Shown here piece by piece: positions 51,547 to 61,220 of a DNA stretch of 64,000 bases (positions are counted from its first letter, which is position 1; every line of letters begins with the position of its first letter). A program made the translations under genes and the position numbers. The notes under the pieces were generated by a model. It ran no database searches. It was not told where the DNA came from and worked only from the letters and a program-made list of their open reading frames with translations. This DNA is from Chryseobacterium culicis (GTDB lineage: Bacteria > Bacteroidota > Bacteroidia > Flavobacteriales > Weeksellaceae), in the NCBI RefSeq assembly GCF_002979755.1, contig NZ_PCPP01000003.1, positions 310,001-374,000 of the forward strand. The letters run 5' to 3'.

Positions 51547-54180
51547 TTATTTTTTAACCATTACTTTCGAAGCTGCTTCGAAACCTAGTCCTTTGATTTT
51601 AACCATATAAGTTCCGTTAACAAGATTGCTTGTCGAAATTGCTTTTTTAGCATCTGGTGAGATTTTATCTTCTGTAGAAACCAGTTTACCAGACATATCA
51701 TAAAGTTCTACACTTACTTTTCCAAGGGTATTGCTTGGGAACTTAATATAAAACTCGTCCTTAGCAGGGTTTGGATAGATAGAAATATCCTTGTTCTTAT
51801 TTGCATTTACATCATTGGTAGCCAATAAACATGCTTCCGGTACATTAAAGTCCTGAACCTGATCATTAATATTATTCTTCACTCCTGATGATGCATTCAC
51901 TCCTAAACCTCTTCTTGCGAAAACGCCCCAGATCATACATTTGTCAACACCTGCAGTTGTTGCCAACTCTGCAGCCAATATTGCATTTCTTCCTTCAATA
52001 AAGCTAGGATTACAACCTTGAAGTTTCAGAGCGTCCGTTACCAACTGTAATACTTTTGTACTTCCGTTTGGAGTTGTGGATAATACATCTGAAGAATAAC
52101 CATATTTTTCAACATATTTCCAGTGAAGATCCCATAGCATCGTTGCCCAGACAAAACCAATAGAGTGTACATCCGGAACCACTGCTGATCCGTTATTGTA
52201 TTCCATTCCGTTGGTATCTCCGTAGGTAAATCCGTTAACAGCAAGGCTTGTAGAATATTTTGCAGGTCTGATACCAGCTCCTGTTATTGCCTGACCTAAT
52301 GCATAAGTACCTGTACCTCTTGCTACAGTAGCATTATCGCCTGCTTTATTAGTTAACATTAACGCGAAGAAATCAGACCATCCTTCTCCCATTTGTTCTT
52401 TGCTCACTCCTGAATTCAGACAGTTGTATCCTGTACCAGTCATTCTGTTGGATATTCCGTGACCATATTCGTGAGTTACGATTCCGTTATCAAAGCTTCC
52501 GTCAGGAGTCATATTTCCTTTTAAGGTAACATTTACTGTAGTACTTGCTGCAAGCTGAGTTTTGATATATTCTCCTTCTGCATTGGTAATAAGTACTGAA
52601 GGAATTGTAATTGTAGGATCATTACCTGCCATATTTCCTATAGTAGCACCATTTACAGCGTTATTATATACAATAGCCGCTTTAGCTCCTGCATCCTGAA
52701 GGTTTTTCACTTTAATAGCAAAGGAACATGTTCCTCTTTCAACCAGTCCTATTTTATTAGTCAATGAAGTTGCAGGCAATGCTGTACAACCATCCAAAAC
52801 TGATGAAAGTGCAACATCTCCTGTTATTCCGTTCATAGGTAATGGAGTACCAAACTGTGCAGTTCCGGCTCCCGGTGTACGGGAAACAGCCGCAGTAGGT
52901 GCATTATAGTAAAATACTCTTCCCACCGGAGACCAAAGATACATCTGCATTTTACCATTATAACCATCCTGCCCTGAAGAGAAATTCGCGTTATTTAATC
53001 CGCTTCCATCCTGTGCCTCTGCATATACAGAGTCATCATCTCCTCCTACAGGTCCATTACCAAAGTTGTTCTGCTGGAAATTTCTGGCAGATTCTGTAAA
53101 TCCGAATTTATAGAAAACATCATGAATTCTATTATTCAGATAAAATAAATTCGTAATGGCAGCATTTCTGTTGTTTAATGGAGTTTCATTGATATTAAAA
53201 GGGAAATCAAAATTTCTTGTTGCTCCACCATCTGCCGGAGCTCCTGTAAGATAATCAGGTGCTGTTAAAGCTGTTCCTGCAGCATCTTCATAGGCAAAAA
53301 CATTATTTCCTCTGGTAACAGTATAATGATTCGTTCCGTCAGAATGCCATCCTTCAGGGGAAGCACTCAGAATCCAAGGATTCGTAATGACTGATCTTGA
53401 ACCAAAAGTAGGTGCTTCAATAGGCAATGGAAATACATTATATGATGCATTATCCGGTAAAAGCAATGGAATATTATTCTGTGCTAGGTTATTTTGAGGT
53501 CCAACTAGTGTATTTTCAAAATGATCAGCATGGCTGTATTCAGTATCGGAACCATAGGCATCATGATGGAAATTACAAGACAATGTCAGGTTACTTTTCA
53601 AAAGGATATTTCCATTGTTGGCATCTACTAAAATATTCCAGAAATTCGGAGATTTTGGCTCATTTAAAGTATATTCATATGCCAGACGAAGGTTTCCGCT
53701 CTCATCATTCATATACACCAATCTTTGATTGGCTGATGTAGCTTTCTTTTGCGTCTTTTCAAGATATTCAAGAATGGTGAAATTCGCAATATCAGGGTTT
53801 TTAAGATCTTCAGCAATTTTTTGAAGAGCTGTATTTTTATTAATTGCAGCTGTACCAGATGTAGAGGTAGTATAATCTTTTACAAAATTATCTGTGTAAT
53901 AAACAATTTTATTGTCCTGAATCAATGCTGTTCCTACAGAGCTGTATACAGGTAAACCTTTATACGTCTGTAAAAATTTAACAACATTACCATTCAATGA
54001 TTTTGAAGGATCTACATTATCAACAATGATATTATTCAGATCAGACTTTTTATATTCCCTTATTTTATTTTGAGAAATATAATCCTTAATCAGTTTTTCA
54101 TTATCCTGTCCGAACAATATTGTCGGAAACGCAGAAAATACTGCAAATAAAAGTGGTAAAGCTTTGTTTTTCATATCCAT
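51547..54180 (-). CDS. M36 (fungalysin-like) secreted metallopeptidase with PA domain and T9SS tail
   Basis: 877 residues. Signal peptide ending 'ILFGQ', an FTP/propeptide region ('IVDNVDPSKSLNGNVVKFLQTYKGLPVYSSVGTALIQDNKIVYYTDNFV'), then M36 catalytic domain with a PA insertion ('LPATSLTNKIGLVERGTCSFAIKVKNLQDAGAKAAIVYNN') and the zinc site 'GIVTHEYGHGISNRMTG' (HExGH) with a downstream 'EQMGEGWSDFFALML' glutamate. Sorting domain 'ISIYPNPAKDEFYIKFPS' to 'MVKIKGLGFEAASKVMVKK'. Exported as a zymogen, it probably degrades extracellular protein. Start could also be the ATG two codons later. Confidence 0.94.
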   Translation of the reverse strand: MDMKNKALPLLFAVFSAFPTILFGQDNEKLIKDYISQNKIREYKKSDLNNIIVDNVDPSKSLNGNVVKFLQTYKGLPVYSSVGTALIQDNKIVYYTDNFVKDYTTSTSGTAAINKNTALQKIAEDLKNPDIANFTILEYLEKTQKKATSANQRLVYMNDESGNLRLAYEYTLNEPKSPNFWNILVDANNGNILLKSNLTLSCNFHHDAYGSDTEYSHADHFENTLVGPQNNLAQNNIPLLLPDNASYNVFPLPIEAPTFGSRSVITNPWILSASPEGWHSDGTNHYTVTRGNNVFAYEDAAGTALTAPDYLTGAPADGGATRNFDFPFNINETPLNNRNAAITNLFYLNNRIHDVFYKFGFTESARNFQQNNFGNGPVGGDDDSVYAEAQDGSGLNNANFSSGQDGYNGKMQMYLWSPVGRVFYYNAPTAAVSRTPGAGTAQFGTPLPMNGITGDVALSSVLDGCTALPATSLTNKIGLVERGTCSFAIKVKNLQDAGAKAAIVYNNAVNGATIGNMAGNDPTITIPSVLITNAEGEYIKTQLAASTTVNVTLKGNMTPDGSFDNGIVTHEYGHGISNRMTGTGYNCLNSGVSKEQMGEGWSDFFALMLTNKAGDNATVARGTGTYALGQAITGAGIRPAKYSTSLAVNGFTYGDTNGMEYNNGSAVVPDVHSIGFVWATMLWDLHWKYVEKYGYSSDVLSTTPNGSTKVLQLVTDALKLQGCNPSFIEGRNAILAAELATTAGVDKCMIWGVFARRGLGVNASSGVKNNINDQVQDFNVPEACLLATNDVNANKNKDISIYPNPAKDEFYIKFPSNTLGKVSVELYDMSGKLVSTEDKISPDAKKAISTSNLVNGTYMVKIKGLGFEAASKVMVKK

Positions 54181-54517
54181 TATTAAAGGCGCTAATCTAC
54201 AAATAATTCACATAACTTCACTATTTTTTTTGACAAAAATTAAAATATAAATAAATACAAATGGAAAGGATAAACTTAAAATCATTTTACATATTTCTCA
54301 ATGAAGAGAACCCTGTATTATATTTGCGCTTGCCTGATTATGTTTACCCCGTTTTTTATTTCTTTTTCATTAAAAACATTTTGTTAAACAAGCCTTTTTA
54401 ATGGATATAAATTTCTAATCTATTCTGAAACCAACTTTTCTATTTTTACTATTTTACTTGAGTAGTTTTTGTCTTCAATATCCTAAAACCACGATGACAC
54501 TATTACTATATGGACAT
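54181..54517. other. Gene-free stretch upstream of the M36 gene
   Basis: AT-rich region carrying the M36 promoter. I see no ORF, repeat or RNA gene; a short 87-codon frame further on overlaps rpsA antisense and is not credible. Confidence 0.4.
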
Positions 54518-54542
54518 AAAAAAAGCCGCTCAAATGAGCGGC
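54518..54542 (-). terminator. Terminator of rpsA
   Basis: On the minus strand AGCCGCTC-ATTT-GAGCGGCT is followed by seven Ts, 26 bp after the stop. Confidence 0.9.
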
Positions 54543-54567
54543 TCCTTATCTATAAATGGTTCAAAGA

Positions 54568-56358
54568 TTATTTACCTTCTTCCATTTTTCTTTTCAACTC
54601 TGCTAATGCATCGATGTCTCCAAGAGTAGATCTTTCTTCGTTGTTAGAAGAAGAAGTTACGTTTCTAGAAGAAGATTCTTTAACGTTTTTCTTTTCTTCG
54701 TCTCTGAAGATACCTGTGTGAGATACTACTACTCTTTTGAATTCTTTGTTGAATTCGATTACTTTGAATTGAGCATCTTCACCTTTTTTGATTTTAGATC
54801 CATCTTCTTTCTCTAATAATCTTGAAGGACAGAAAGCTTCAACTTCAGCATCTTCGAATTGAACAGAAGCTCCTTTATCGTGAACTTCTACAGCTTTACC
54901 AGCGTGGATAGTTCCTTCAGCATATTTAGTTTCGAATTTATCCCATGGGTTTTCAGTCAATTGCTTGTGACCTAGAGATAATCTTCTAGCTTGGATATCT
55001 AATTCAAGAACTACAACGTCTAATTTATCACCTACTGCGCAGAACTCAGATGGGTGCTTGATTTTCTTAGTCCAAGAAAGATCAGAGATGTAGATTAATC
55101 CGTCGATACCTTCTTCTAACTCTACGAATACACCAAAGTTAGTGAAGTTTCTTACCGTTCCTACATGCTGAGATCCTACAGGATACTTAGCTTCGATGTT
55201 TTCCCATGGATCTTTAGACAATTGCTTGATACCAAGAGAAATTTTTCTTTCTTCTCTATCTAAAGTTAATACTTCAGCTTCTACTTCATCACCTACTTTT
55301 ACGAAATCTCCAGCAGATCTTAAGTGAGTAGACCAAGACATTTCAGAAACGTGGATTAATCCTTCAACACCTGGAGCGATTTCTACGAATGCACCATAGT
55401 CAGCAAGAACTACTACTTTTCCTTTTACTTTGTCACCTACTTTCAAGTCAGCAGAAAGAGCATCCCAAGGATGAGCTTCTAATTGCTTCATACCTAATTG
55501 GATTCTTGTTTTCTCATCATCGAAATCAAGGATTACAACTTTCACAGTCTGTCCGTCTTCTAGGATTTCAGATGGGTGGTTCACTCTAGACCAAGAAAGG
55601 TCTGTAATGTGGATCAATCCATCAACACCTCCTAAGTCAATGAATACACCGTAAGAAGTGATATTCTTAACAGTACCTTCAAGAACCTGACCTTTTTCAA
55701 GCTGAGCGATGATTTCTTTTTTCTGACCTTCGATATCTGCTTCGATCAATGCTTTGTGAGATACAACTACGTTTTTGAACTCAGGGTTGATTTTCACAAC
55801 TTTGAACTCCATAGTTTTTCCTACGAACTGATCGTAATCTTTAATTGGCTTAACGTCAATTTGAGAACCAGGTAAGAATGCTTCGATTCCGTGAACGTCA
55901 ACGATCATACCACCTTTAGTTCTAGATTTAACAAAACCGTTAACGATTTCTCCAGTTTCGTGAAGTTCGTTTACTTTATCCCAAGCTTTAAGCGTTCTAG
56001 CTTTTCTGTGAGATAACTGTAATTGTCCAGTTTTGTCTTCTCTCTTGTCAACCATTACTTCTACCTCGTCACCTACTTTAAGGCCTTGGTTGTAACGGAA
56101 TTCGTTTAGAGAGATAACACCTTCAGATTTGAAGTTGATGTCTACGATAGCTTCTTTGTCAGTTAATCTTACAACTTTACCAACTAAAACGTCGTTATCG
56201 TCTAGGTTGTTTAAAGATCCGTTGTAGATTTCTTCTAAATCGCTTTTTTCTTTTCTCGCATCTGCATCAAGACCTGATTCGAATGAATCCCAATCAAATT
56301 GTTCTGGTGCTACGTTTTGGTTTAATAAAACCTCTGCTGAATTTGTCTCTTTTGACAT
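54568..56358 (-). CDS. rpsA: 30S ribosomal protein S1
   Basis: 596 residues with six S1/OB repeats. Examples: 'DVLVGKVVRLTDKEAIVDINFKSEGVISLNEF', 'TGEIVNGFVKSRTKGGMIVDVHGIEAFLPGSQID', 'GQVLEGTVKNITSYGVFIDLGGVDGLIHITDLSWSRVNHPSEI', 'GDKVKGKVVVLADYGAFVEIAPGVEGLIHVSEMSWS' and 'GSQHVGTVRNFTNFGVFVELEEGIDGLIYISDLSWTKKIKHPSEF'. It unwinds and docks mRNA on the 30S subunit. Since flavobacterial genes, including those here, lack Shine-Dalgarno sites, S1-dependent initiation at A/T-rich leaders is expected. A flexible acidic/Ser tail (~550-596) follows the last domain. Confidence 0.97.
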   Translation of the reverse strand: MSKETNSAEVLLNQNVAPEQFDWDSFESGLDADARKEKSDLEEIYNGSLNNLDDNDVLVGKVVRLTDKEAIVDINFKSEGVISLNEFRYNQGLKVGDEVEVMVDKREDKTGQLQLSHRKARTLKAWDKVNELHETGEIVNGFVKSRTKGGMIVDVHGIEAFLPGSQIDVKPIKDYDQFVGKTMEFKVVKINPEFKNVVVSHKALIEADIEGQKKEIIAQLEKGQVLEGTVKNITSYGVFIDLGGVDGLIHITDLSWSRVNHPSEILEDGQTVKVVILDFDDEKTRIQLGMKQLEAHPWDALSADLKVGDKVKGKVVVLADYGAFVEIAPGVEGLIHVSEMSWSTHLRSAGDFVKVGDEVEAEVLTLDREERKISLGIKQLSKDPWENIEAKYPVGSQHVGTVRNFTNFGVFVELEEGIDGLIYISDLSWTKKIKHPSEFCAVGDKLDVVVLELDIQARRLSLGHKQLTENPWDKFETKYAEGTIHAGKAVEVHDKGASVQFEDAEVEAFCPSRLLEKEDGSKIKKGEDAQFKVIEFNKEFKRVVVSHTGIFRDEEKKNVKESSSRNVTSSSNNEERSTLGDIDALAELKRKMEEGK

Positions 56359-56479
56359 TTTCTAATAAAATTTGTATTCCTTCTTTTTTAATGGTTTGAA
56401 TAAATGCGGATTAAAAAATACGGAAGTAATTAATTGTAAGTAATTTACCTATCAAACCTTTTCGCCACAAAAGTGGGTG

Positions 56480-56487
56480 CAAAGATA
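56480..56487 (-). promoter_or_regulatory. -7 element of rpsA
   Basis: TATCTTTG on the minus strand, giving a leader of about 115 nt. The predicted 5' end carries a hairpin CCAC-TTTT-GTGG, which could protect the message or be a regulatory leader. Confidence 0.5.
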
Positions 56488-56514
56488 ATGATTTTATTTA
56501 AAATAAGCAATAGA

Positions 56515-56770
56515 TTTCAGCACGCTAATATTTAACTTATGTATTTAAAAATCAACACCTTCATTAAAAGAATGCTTCAACTGCGCTCAGCATGACATTC
56601 TAATACCAACGGTCTTAAATTCAGAATGAAGCAATATCCGATGTCTTGTGAGCATAAACTGAAAGTTTACGAACACAGTTCACGAAGCATATATAATAAG
56701 TAGAAGACAAAATGAGATTATTCATTTCGCTACCCTTCATTCAGAATGACAGTAACACCGAATTAAAGAG
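56515..56770. repeat. Intergenic stretch with degenerate dispersed repeats
   Basis: Contains 'GAATGCTTCAACTGCGCTCAGCATGACATTC' (about 56571-56601) and 'CATTCAGAATGACAGTAA' (about 56738-56755), half-elements of the GTCATTCC/GGAATGAC family seen at 23405. No gene is supported; a short plus-strand ORF at 56712 runs into the helicase gene and is not credible. Confidence 0.5.
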
Positions 56771-56872
56771 CAACGTTTTTCTATTCCTATCAAACTCTTC
56801 TCCTATAAAATGCTACCACTCCAGAACTCTCAAATCCTCAAACTCTCCCATATATCCCCCGCTTAAATTCAT

Positions 56873-56880
56873 TACCTTTG
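56873..56880 (+). promoter_or_regulatory. -7 element abutting the helicase ATG
   Basis: TACCTTTG ends four bases before the ATG at 56885, so the transcript should begin at or beside the start codon, as for the gene at 5625. Confidence 0.5.
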
Positions 56881-56884
56881 CAGC

Positions 56885-58192
56885 ATGGAATTACAGCCGA
56901 TCTATCAAAAACTGCAGATTCAGGATATGAATCAGATGCAGAAATCTACTTATAAAGCGTCCGAAAACAATACAGACATTGTTTTACTCTCTCCTACAGG
57001 ATCAGGGAAAACGCTTGCCTTTTTATTTCCTGTTTTGAGGAATCTGAAAAAAAATGTTCAGGGAGTTCAGGCATTGATATTGGTTCCTGCCAGAGAACTT
57101 GCTTTGCAGATTGAACAGGTTTTTAAATCGATGGGAACAGATTTTAAAGTTTCTGTCTGCTATGGAGGGCATGATAAAAAAATCGAGGTTAATAATTTAA
57201 TTGAAGCTCCTGCTGTACTGATTGGAACTCCCGGAAGAATTGTTTACCACTTAAGAAATAATAACTTTGATCCGAAAACAATTAAAACCTTAGTTCTTGA
57301 TGAGTTCGACAAAGCTCTGGAACTGGGTTTCCATGATGATATGGAATTTATTTCCCATTCTTTACAAGGACTTTCTCAAAGAATTTTAACTTCCGCCACC
57401 GCAATGGATGAAATTCCGGCCTTTACAGGATTAAAAGATGAAAAAGTAATCAGTTTCCTTAAAGAAAATGACATTAAACCGGATCTTCAGCTGAGAAAGG
57501 TAATGACCATATCTGAGGAAAAACTGGATACCCTTTTTAATCTGGTTTGTAAAATCGGAAATAAGAGAACTTTAATTTTCTGTAATCACCGTGATGCTGT
57601 AGACCGTATCTCTGAGCTTCTTCATCAGATGGGAATTGACAGAGAAACCTTCCATGGTGGTATGGAACAGGATGAAAGAGAACGTGCTTTGCTAAAATTC
57701 AGAAATGATTCTGCAAGAATTCTTATTACCACAGACCTGGCTGCCCGCGGACTTGATATTCCCGAGGTAGAATCTATCGTTCATTATCAGCTTCCGCCAA
57801 AAGAAGATGCCTTCATCCACAGAAACGGACGTACAGCAAGAATGAACGCCAAAGGTTTTGTATACCTGATTATGACTGAAGAGGAAAATTTCCCATTCAT
57901 TAAAAATAATACTCCCGAAGAAAGTGTTGCCGGATTTACTAAAGTTCCGCAAAAAACACCTTTCCAGACTGTTTACATCAGTGCAGGGAAAAAGGATAAG
58001 GTGAATAAAGTGGATATTGTAGGATATTTACTCAAGAAAGGAGAACTGCAGAAAGAAGATGTGGGAATTATTGAGGTAAAAGATACGACCTCTTATGTTG
58101 CTGTTTCCAGAAATAAAGTAAATGCTCTTTTAAGAAAGCTTCAGAATGAAAAACTGAAAGGAAAGAAAGTGAAAATGGAAGTTGCTTATTAA
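56885..58192 (+). CDS. DEAD-box RNA helicase
   Basis: 435 residues. Q-motif region 'LQPIYQKLQIQDMNQMQKSTYKASENNTDIVLLSPTGSGKTLAFLFPVL' (Walker A SPTGSGKT), 'VPARELALQIEQVF', 'IGTPGRIVYHL', motif II 'LVLDEFDKALELGF' (DEFD instead of DEAD), 'RILTSATAM', and lobe 2 'TLIFCNHRDAVDRISELL', 'ARILITTDLAARGLDIPEVESIVHYQLP', 'FIHRNGRTARM'. A C-terminal domain with 'YISAGKKDKVNKVDIVGYLLKKGELQKEDVGIIEVKDTTSYVAVSRNKVNALLRKLQNEKLKGKKVKMEVAY' is a DbpA-type RNA-binding domain, which points to ribosome assembly. Confidence 0.95.
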   Translation: MELQPIYQKLQIQDMNQMQKSTYKASENNTDIVLLSPTGSGKTLAFLFPVLRNLKKNVQGVQALILVPARELALQIEQVFKSMGTDFKVSVCYGGHDKKIEVNNLIEAPAVLIGTPGRIVYHLRNNNFDPKTIKTLVLDEFDKALELGFHDDMEFISHSLQGLSQRILTSATAMDEIPAFTGLKDEKVISFLKENDIKPDLQLRKVMTISEEKLDTLFNLVCKIGNKRTLIFCNHRDAVDRISELLHQMGIDRETFHGGMEQDERERALLKFRNDSARILITTDLAARGLDIPEVESIVHYQLPPKEDAFIHRNGRTARMNAKGFVYLIMTEEENFPFIKNNTPEESVAGFTKVPQKTPFQTVYISAGKKDKVNKVDIVGYLLKKGELQKEDVGIIEVKDTTSYVAVSRNKVNALLRKLQNEKLKGKKVKMEVAY

Positions 58193-58358
58193 GTCACAAA
58201 AGTTTTTTTAAGTTGATACTTTGTGCATATAAAGTTCACATAAGCTTGTGAAAATTTTCAATTTCAAAGATAAAGTAATTACCCCTGTGAGAATTCCCCT
58301 CCTCCGGATGGGTGGCGAAAATTCAGAGAATTTTTGACGGGTGGTTTCAACAAACATA
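58193..58358. repeat. Intergenic region with a dispersed repeat
   Basis: 'GAATTCCCCTCCTCCGGATGGGTGGCG' plus the hairpin GAAAATTC-AGA-GAATTTTT and 'GACGGGTGGTTTC' (58292-58350) looks like an extragenic element I associate with Chryseobacterium. No ORF. Confidence 0.5.
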
Positions 58359-58388
58359 AAAAGAGCTCTGAAATTTCAGAGCTCTTTT
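58359..58388. terminator. Bidirectional terminator between the helicase and SMP-30 genes
   Basis: AAAAGAGCTCTGAAA joined to its exact reverse complement (30 bp), 20 bp before the SMP-30 stop on the other strand. Confidence 0.9.
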
Positions 58389-58408
58389 ATTATAAAGATA
58401 TCACAATC

Positions 58409-59302
58409 TTATTTTATTCCTCTTACTCTGGTAGGGAAAGTATACACAGATTTTGAAGCAGTAATGAAGAGTATGTTATTATTTTTCCCACCGAAAGCGA
58501 CATTGGAAGTCCATTTTTCAGGGATAGAAATATGATAAATCTTCTTTCCTAAACGGCTGAAAACATGAACGCCATCTCCTGTCAGATAAAGATTCCCGTG
58601 TTTATCCAGCTCCATTCCGTCTGATCCCATTTCACAGAACAGTTTTTTCTCAGACAATTTCCCTTCACCTAGAATATCATACACATAAGTTTTCCCGGCA
58701 TCAATATCAGAAATATACAATTTCTTTAATTTTTCACTTCCTACAATTCCGTTAGGTTGTGTGAAAGTATCCAGCTTAGTAACTTTTCCTGTTTTATCTC
58801 TGTAATAAAGGCTTTTATGCTGAATTTCCTGCTTAAACCCTGTCCAATAGTCTCTTTCGTACAAAGGATCGGTAAAGTACATTCCTCCCAATTCATCATT
58901 CCAGACATCATTGGGGCCGTTCAGTCTTTTTCCTTCAAACCCTTTAAGCAGCACCTCTACTTTTTTATCTTTTGAAATTTTCCAGATTTCCCCCTGATCA
59001 TCAGAACAGGTAATCAAATATCCGTCTTTGTCAAAGTGGGTTCCGTTTGCTCTTCCTGTTTTATCTAAGAATTCTATCACCTGATTACTTTTCCAGTCCC
59101 AGTAATAGATCTTATCATTAGGCTGATCGGTAAAGTAAACATTTCCCTCTTTATCTGCTGATGGTCCTTCGGTGAAACTGAACTTATCGGAAACCATTTC
59201 CGGCTGTACTCCTTCATAAAACATTTTACTATAATTTACTGATTGGCAGTTTACCAATGCGAAAACCAAACCAATCATACTTATTTTAAAGATATTCTTC
59301 AT
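58409..59302 (-). CDS. SMP-30/gluconolactonase-like lipoprotein
   Basis: 297 residues. The signal 'MKNIFKISMIGLVFALVNC' has a lipobox cysteine at 19. A six-bladed propeller of the SMP-30/Gluconolactonase/LRE family follows: 'FTEGPSADKEGNVYFTDQPNDKIYYWDWKSNQVIEFLDKTGRANGTHFDKDGYLITCSDDQGEIWKISKDKKVEVLLKGFEGKRLNGPNDVWNDELGGMYFTDPLYERD' and 'TQPNGIVGSEKLKKLYISDIDAGKTYVYDILGEGKLSEKKLFCEMGSDGMELDKHGNLYLTGDGVHVFS' with the metal-binding E, N and D positions. Likely a periplasm-facing lactonase for aldonolactones; substrate not certain. Confidence 0.92.
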   Translation of the reverse strand: MKNIFKISMIGLVFALVNCQSVNYSKMFYEGVQPEMVSDKFSFTEGPSADKEGNVYFTDQPNDKIYYWDWKSNQVIEFLDKTGRANGTHFDKDGYLITCSDDQGEIWKISKDKKVEVLLKGFEGKRLNGPNDVWNDELGGMYFTDPLYERDYWTGFKQEIQHKSLYYRDKTGKVTKLDTFTQPNGIVGSEKLKKLYISDIDAGKTYVYDILGEGKLSEKKLFCEMGSDGMELDKHGNLYLTGDGVHVFSRLGKKIYHISIPEKWTSNVAFGGKNNNILFITASKSVYTFPTRVRGIK

Positions 59303-59556
59303 GCTTTATTTTTAAGACTGCAATTTACGATATGATCAAAAGGTTTCAAAATATTTTCTCACTTTGATACAATAAAAATCACAAATACAAAATGTCCCAA
59401 TTGTCCTATTTTTGAAGTAGATCCTATTAGTAATAAAAAGATATATTCCGGAGCTTTGCAGTAAGAGAATCGATCACTTTTTACAGGGAAATAATCAATG
59501 GAAAATAAGGTCGATCAGGATGAAAATTGTACCAAAATACTTTATAGCATACAACA

Positions 59557-60999
59557 ATGAGCGCAGAGTCTAACAATATCAAGTCTTTGGAAATTGAAAA
59601 TGAAGATTTCAGAAATTCAGTGGGAACTATGGATGAATCCGGAAAAAGAAAGTGGATTTTTCCCAGAAAGCCCAAAGGAAAATATACCAATTACAGGAAT
59701 TACACCAGCTATCTTCTTCTTGCTTTATTTTTCGGGTTGCCATTTGTAAAGATTAACAATAATCCTTTTCTTCTCATTAATGTCATCGACAGAAAGTTTT
59801 TTATCCTTGGACAGCCTTTCTACCTGCAGGACTTTTTTATTCTTGCTTTGGGAGCGGTAACTTCTGTGATTTTTGTGATGTTATTTACGGTTGTTTTCGG
59901 AAGAATATTTTGTGGGTGGCTGTGTCCCCAGACTCTTTTTATGGAAATGGTTTTCCGTAAAATCGAATACTGGATCGAAGGTGACCGAAATAAACAGATG
60001 AAGCTCGACAGACAGGAATGGGATGCTGAAAAAATCCGAAAAAGAGTGACGAAATGGTCCGCATTTATTTTTATTTCCCTACTCTGCTCTACTTTCATGT
60101 TCATGTATATTGTAGGCTATGAACAGGTTTTCCAGATTATGCTGGAAGGACCTTCAGAACATCCATTAAAGTTTATTACGATGATCTTTTTCACGATGAC
60201 ATTCTATTTTGTTTTTGCATGGCTTCGTGAACAGGTTTGTACCCTGGTTTGTCCTTACGGAAGACTGCAAGGGGTATTGATTGACAAACAGACCATCAAT
60301 GTATATTACGATTTTAAAAGAGGTGAAGGCCGTGCAAAATGGAGAAATAACGAAGACCGAAAAGCAGCAGGAAAAGGAGACTGTATCGACTGTAACCAAT
60401 GTGTTGTGGTATGTCCTACGGGAATTGATATCAGAAACGGACAGCAATTGGAATGTGTAAACTGTACAGCATGTATCGATGCCTGTGATGAAGTGATGGA
60501 AAAGGTAGGCCTGCCTAAAGGATTGGTACGCTATGCCACAGAAGATGAGATTGAAAATCAGGATAAATTCCGATTCACTCCAAGAATGAAAGCCACCACC
60601 GTTATTTTAGCGCTGCTTATCGGATTCCTTGGGTTTTTGATGTACGACCGTGGTTCCATGGAAGCCAAATTCATTAAGCCGGCAGGTTCTACGTTTTTCA
60701 TTAAAAATGGTAAAATCACCAATACTTTTATTTATACCCTTCTGAATAAATCAAATGAAAAAAAGACGCTTACCATCAAAGTTATCACTCCAAACCATGC
60801 AGAAATCACTTACTTCGGTTCTGAAAAAATCATTTTGAAAGGAGATCAGATCCTGAAAGGAAACATCAACATTTCCTTCCCTGAAGAAGAAATTAAGTTC
60901 TCAAAACAAAATATGGTCATCGGAGTTTTTGATGAAAAAGGGAAACTGATAGATTCGTTTGAAACAACGTTTGAAGGACCATTTAAATTAGCTTTATAG
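59557..60999 (+). CDS. ccoG: Cytochrome c oxidase accessory protein CcoG
   Basis: 480 residues. Membrane helices near 50-70, 88-112, 168-190, 205-225 and 345-362 surround the motifs 'FCGWLCPQTLFMEMVFRKIEYW' and 'REQVCTLVCPYGRLQGVLIDKQTINVYYD'. A ferredoxin pair, 'GDCIDCNQCVVVCPTGIDIRNGQQLECVNCTACIDACDEVM', gives two [4Fe-4S] clusters. The C-terminal Ig-like domain (~370-480) is usual. CcoG reduces copper for assembly of the cbb3 oxidase. In most flavobacteria it belongs to the ccoNOPGS cluster; here it is alone, so the cbb3 genes must lie elsewhere. Confidence 0.96.
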   Translation: MSAESNNIKSLEIENEDFRNSVGTMDESGKRKWIFPRKPKGKYTNYRNYTSYLLLALFFGLPFVKINNNPFLLINVIDRKFFILGQPFYLQDFFILALGAVTSVIFVMLFTVVFGRIFCGWLCPQTLFMEMVFRKIEYWIEGDRNKQMKLDRQEWDAEKIRKRVTKWSAFIFISLLCSTFMFMYIVGYEQVFQIMLEGPSEHPLKFITMIFFTMTFYFVFAWLREQVCTLVCPYGRLQGVLIDKQTINVYYDFKRGEGRAKWRNNEDRKAAGKGDCIDCNQCVVVCPTGIDIRNGQQLECVNCTACIDACDEVMEKVGLPKGLVRYATEDEIENQDKFRFTPRMKATTVILALLIGFLGFLMYDRGSMEAKFIKPAGSTFFIKNGKITNTFIYTLLNKSNEKKTLTIKVITPNHAEITYFGSEKIILKGDQILKGNINISFPEEEIKFSKQNMVIGVFDEKGKLIDSFETTFEGPFKLAL

Positions 61000-61220
61000 G
61001 TGGCAGATGACAGGTGGCAGGTGATAGGTGTTAGGTTGCAGGGATTAGGGATACTACTCAACAAATAGCAATGGTGAATTTTGCTTCGCAAGTGAATCGT
61101 GAATTTGGATGGGAAGTCAATAAACAAGATAATGATCGTCTAAACAGAAGAAGTACCCCGTAACTCGCAACAAACACAACCAGCAACAAACACAACCAGC
61201 AACTTTAAACATTAAACTCA
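61000..61220. repeat. Intergenic region with short direct repeats
   Basis: Begins with degenerate 'AGGTGGCAGATGACAGGTGGCAGG...' units of about 9-16 bp right after the ccoG stop, and ends with CAACAAACACAACCAG repeated twice head to tail (61168-61199) plus a partial third copy. No terminator hairpin for ccoG is obvious and no gene is supported. Confidence 0.55.
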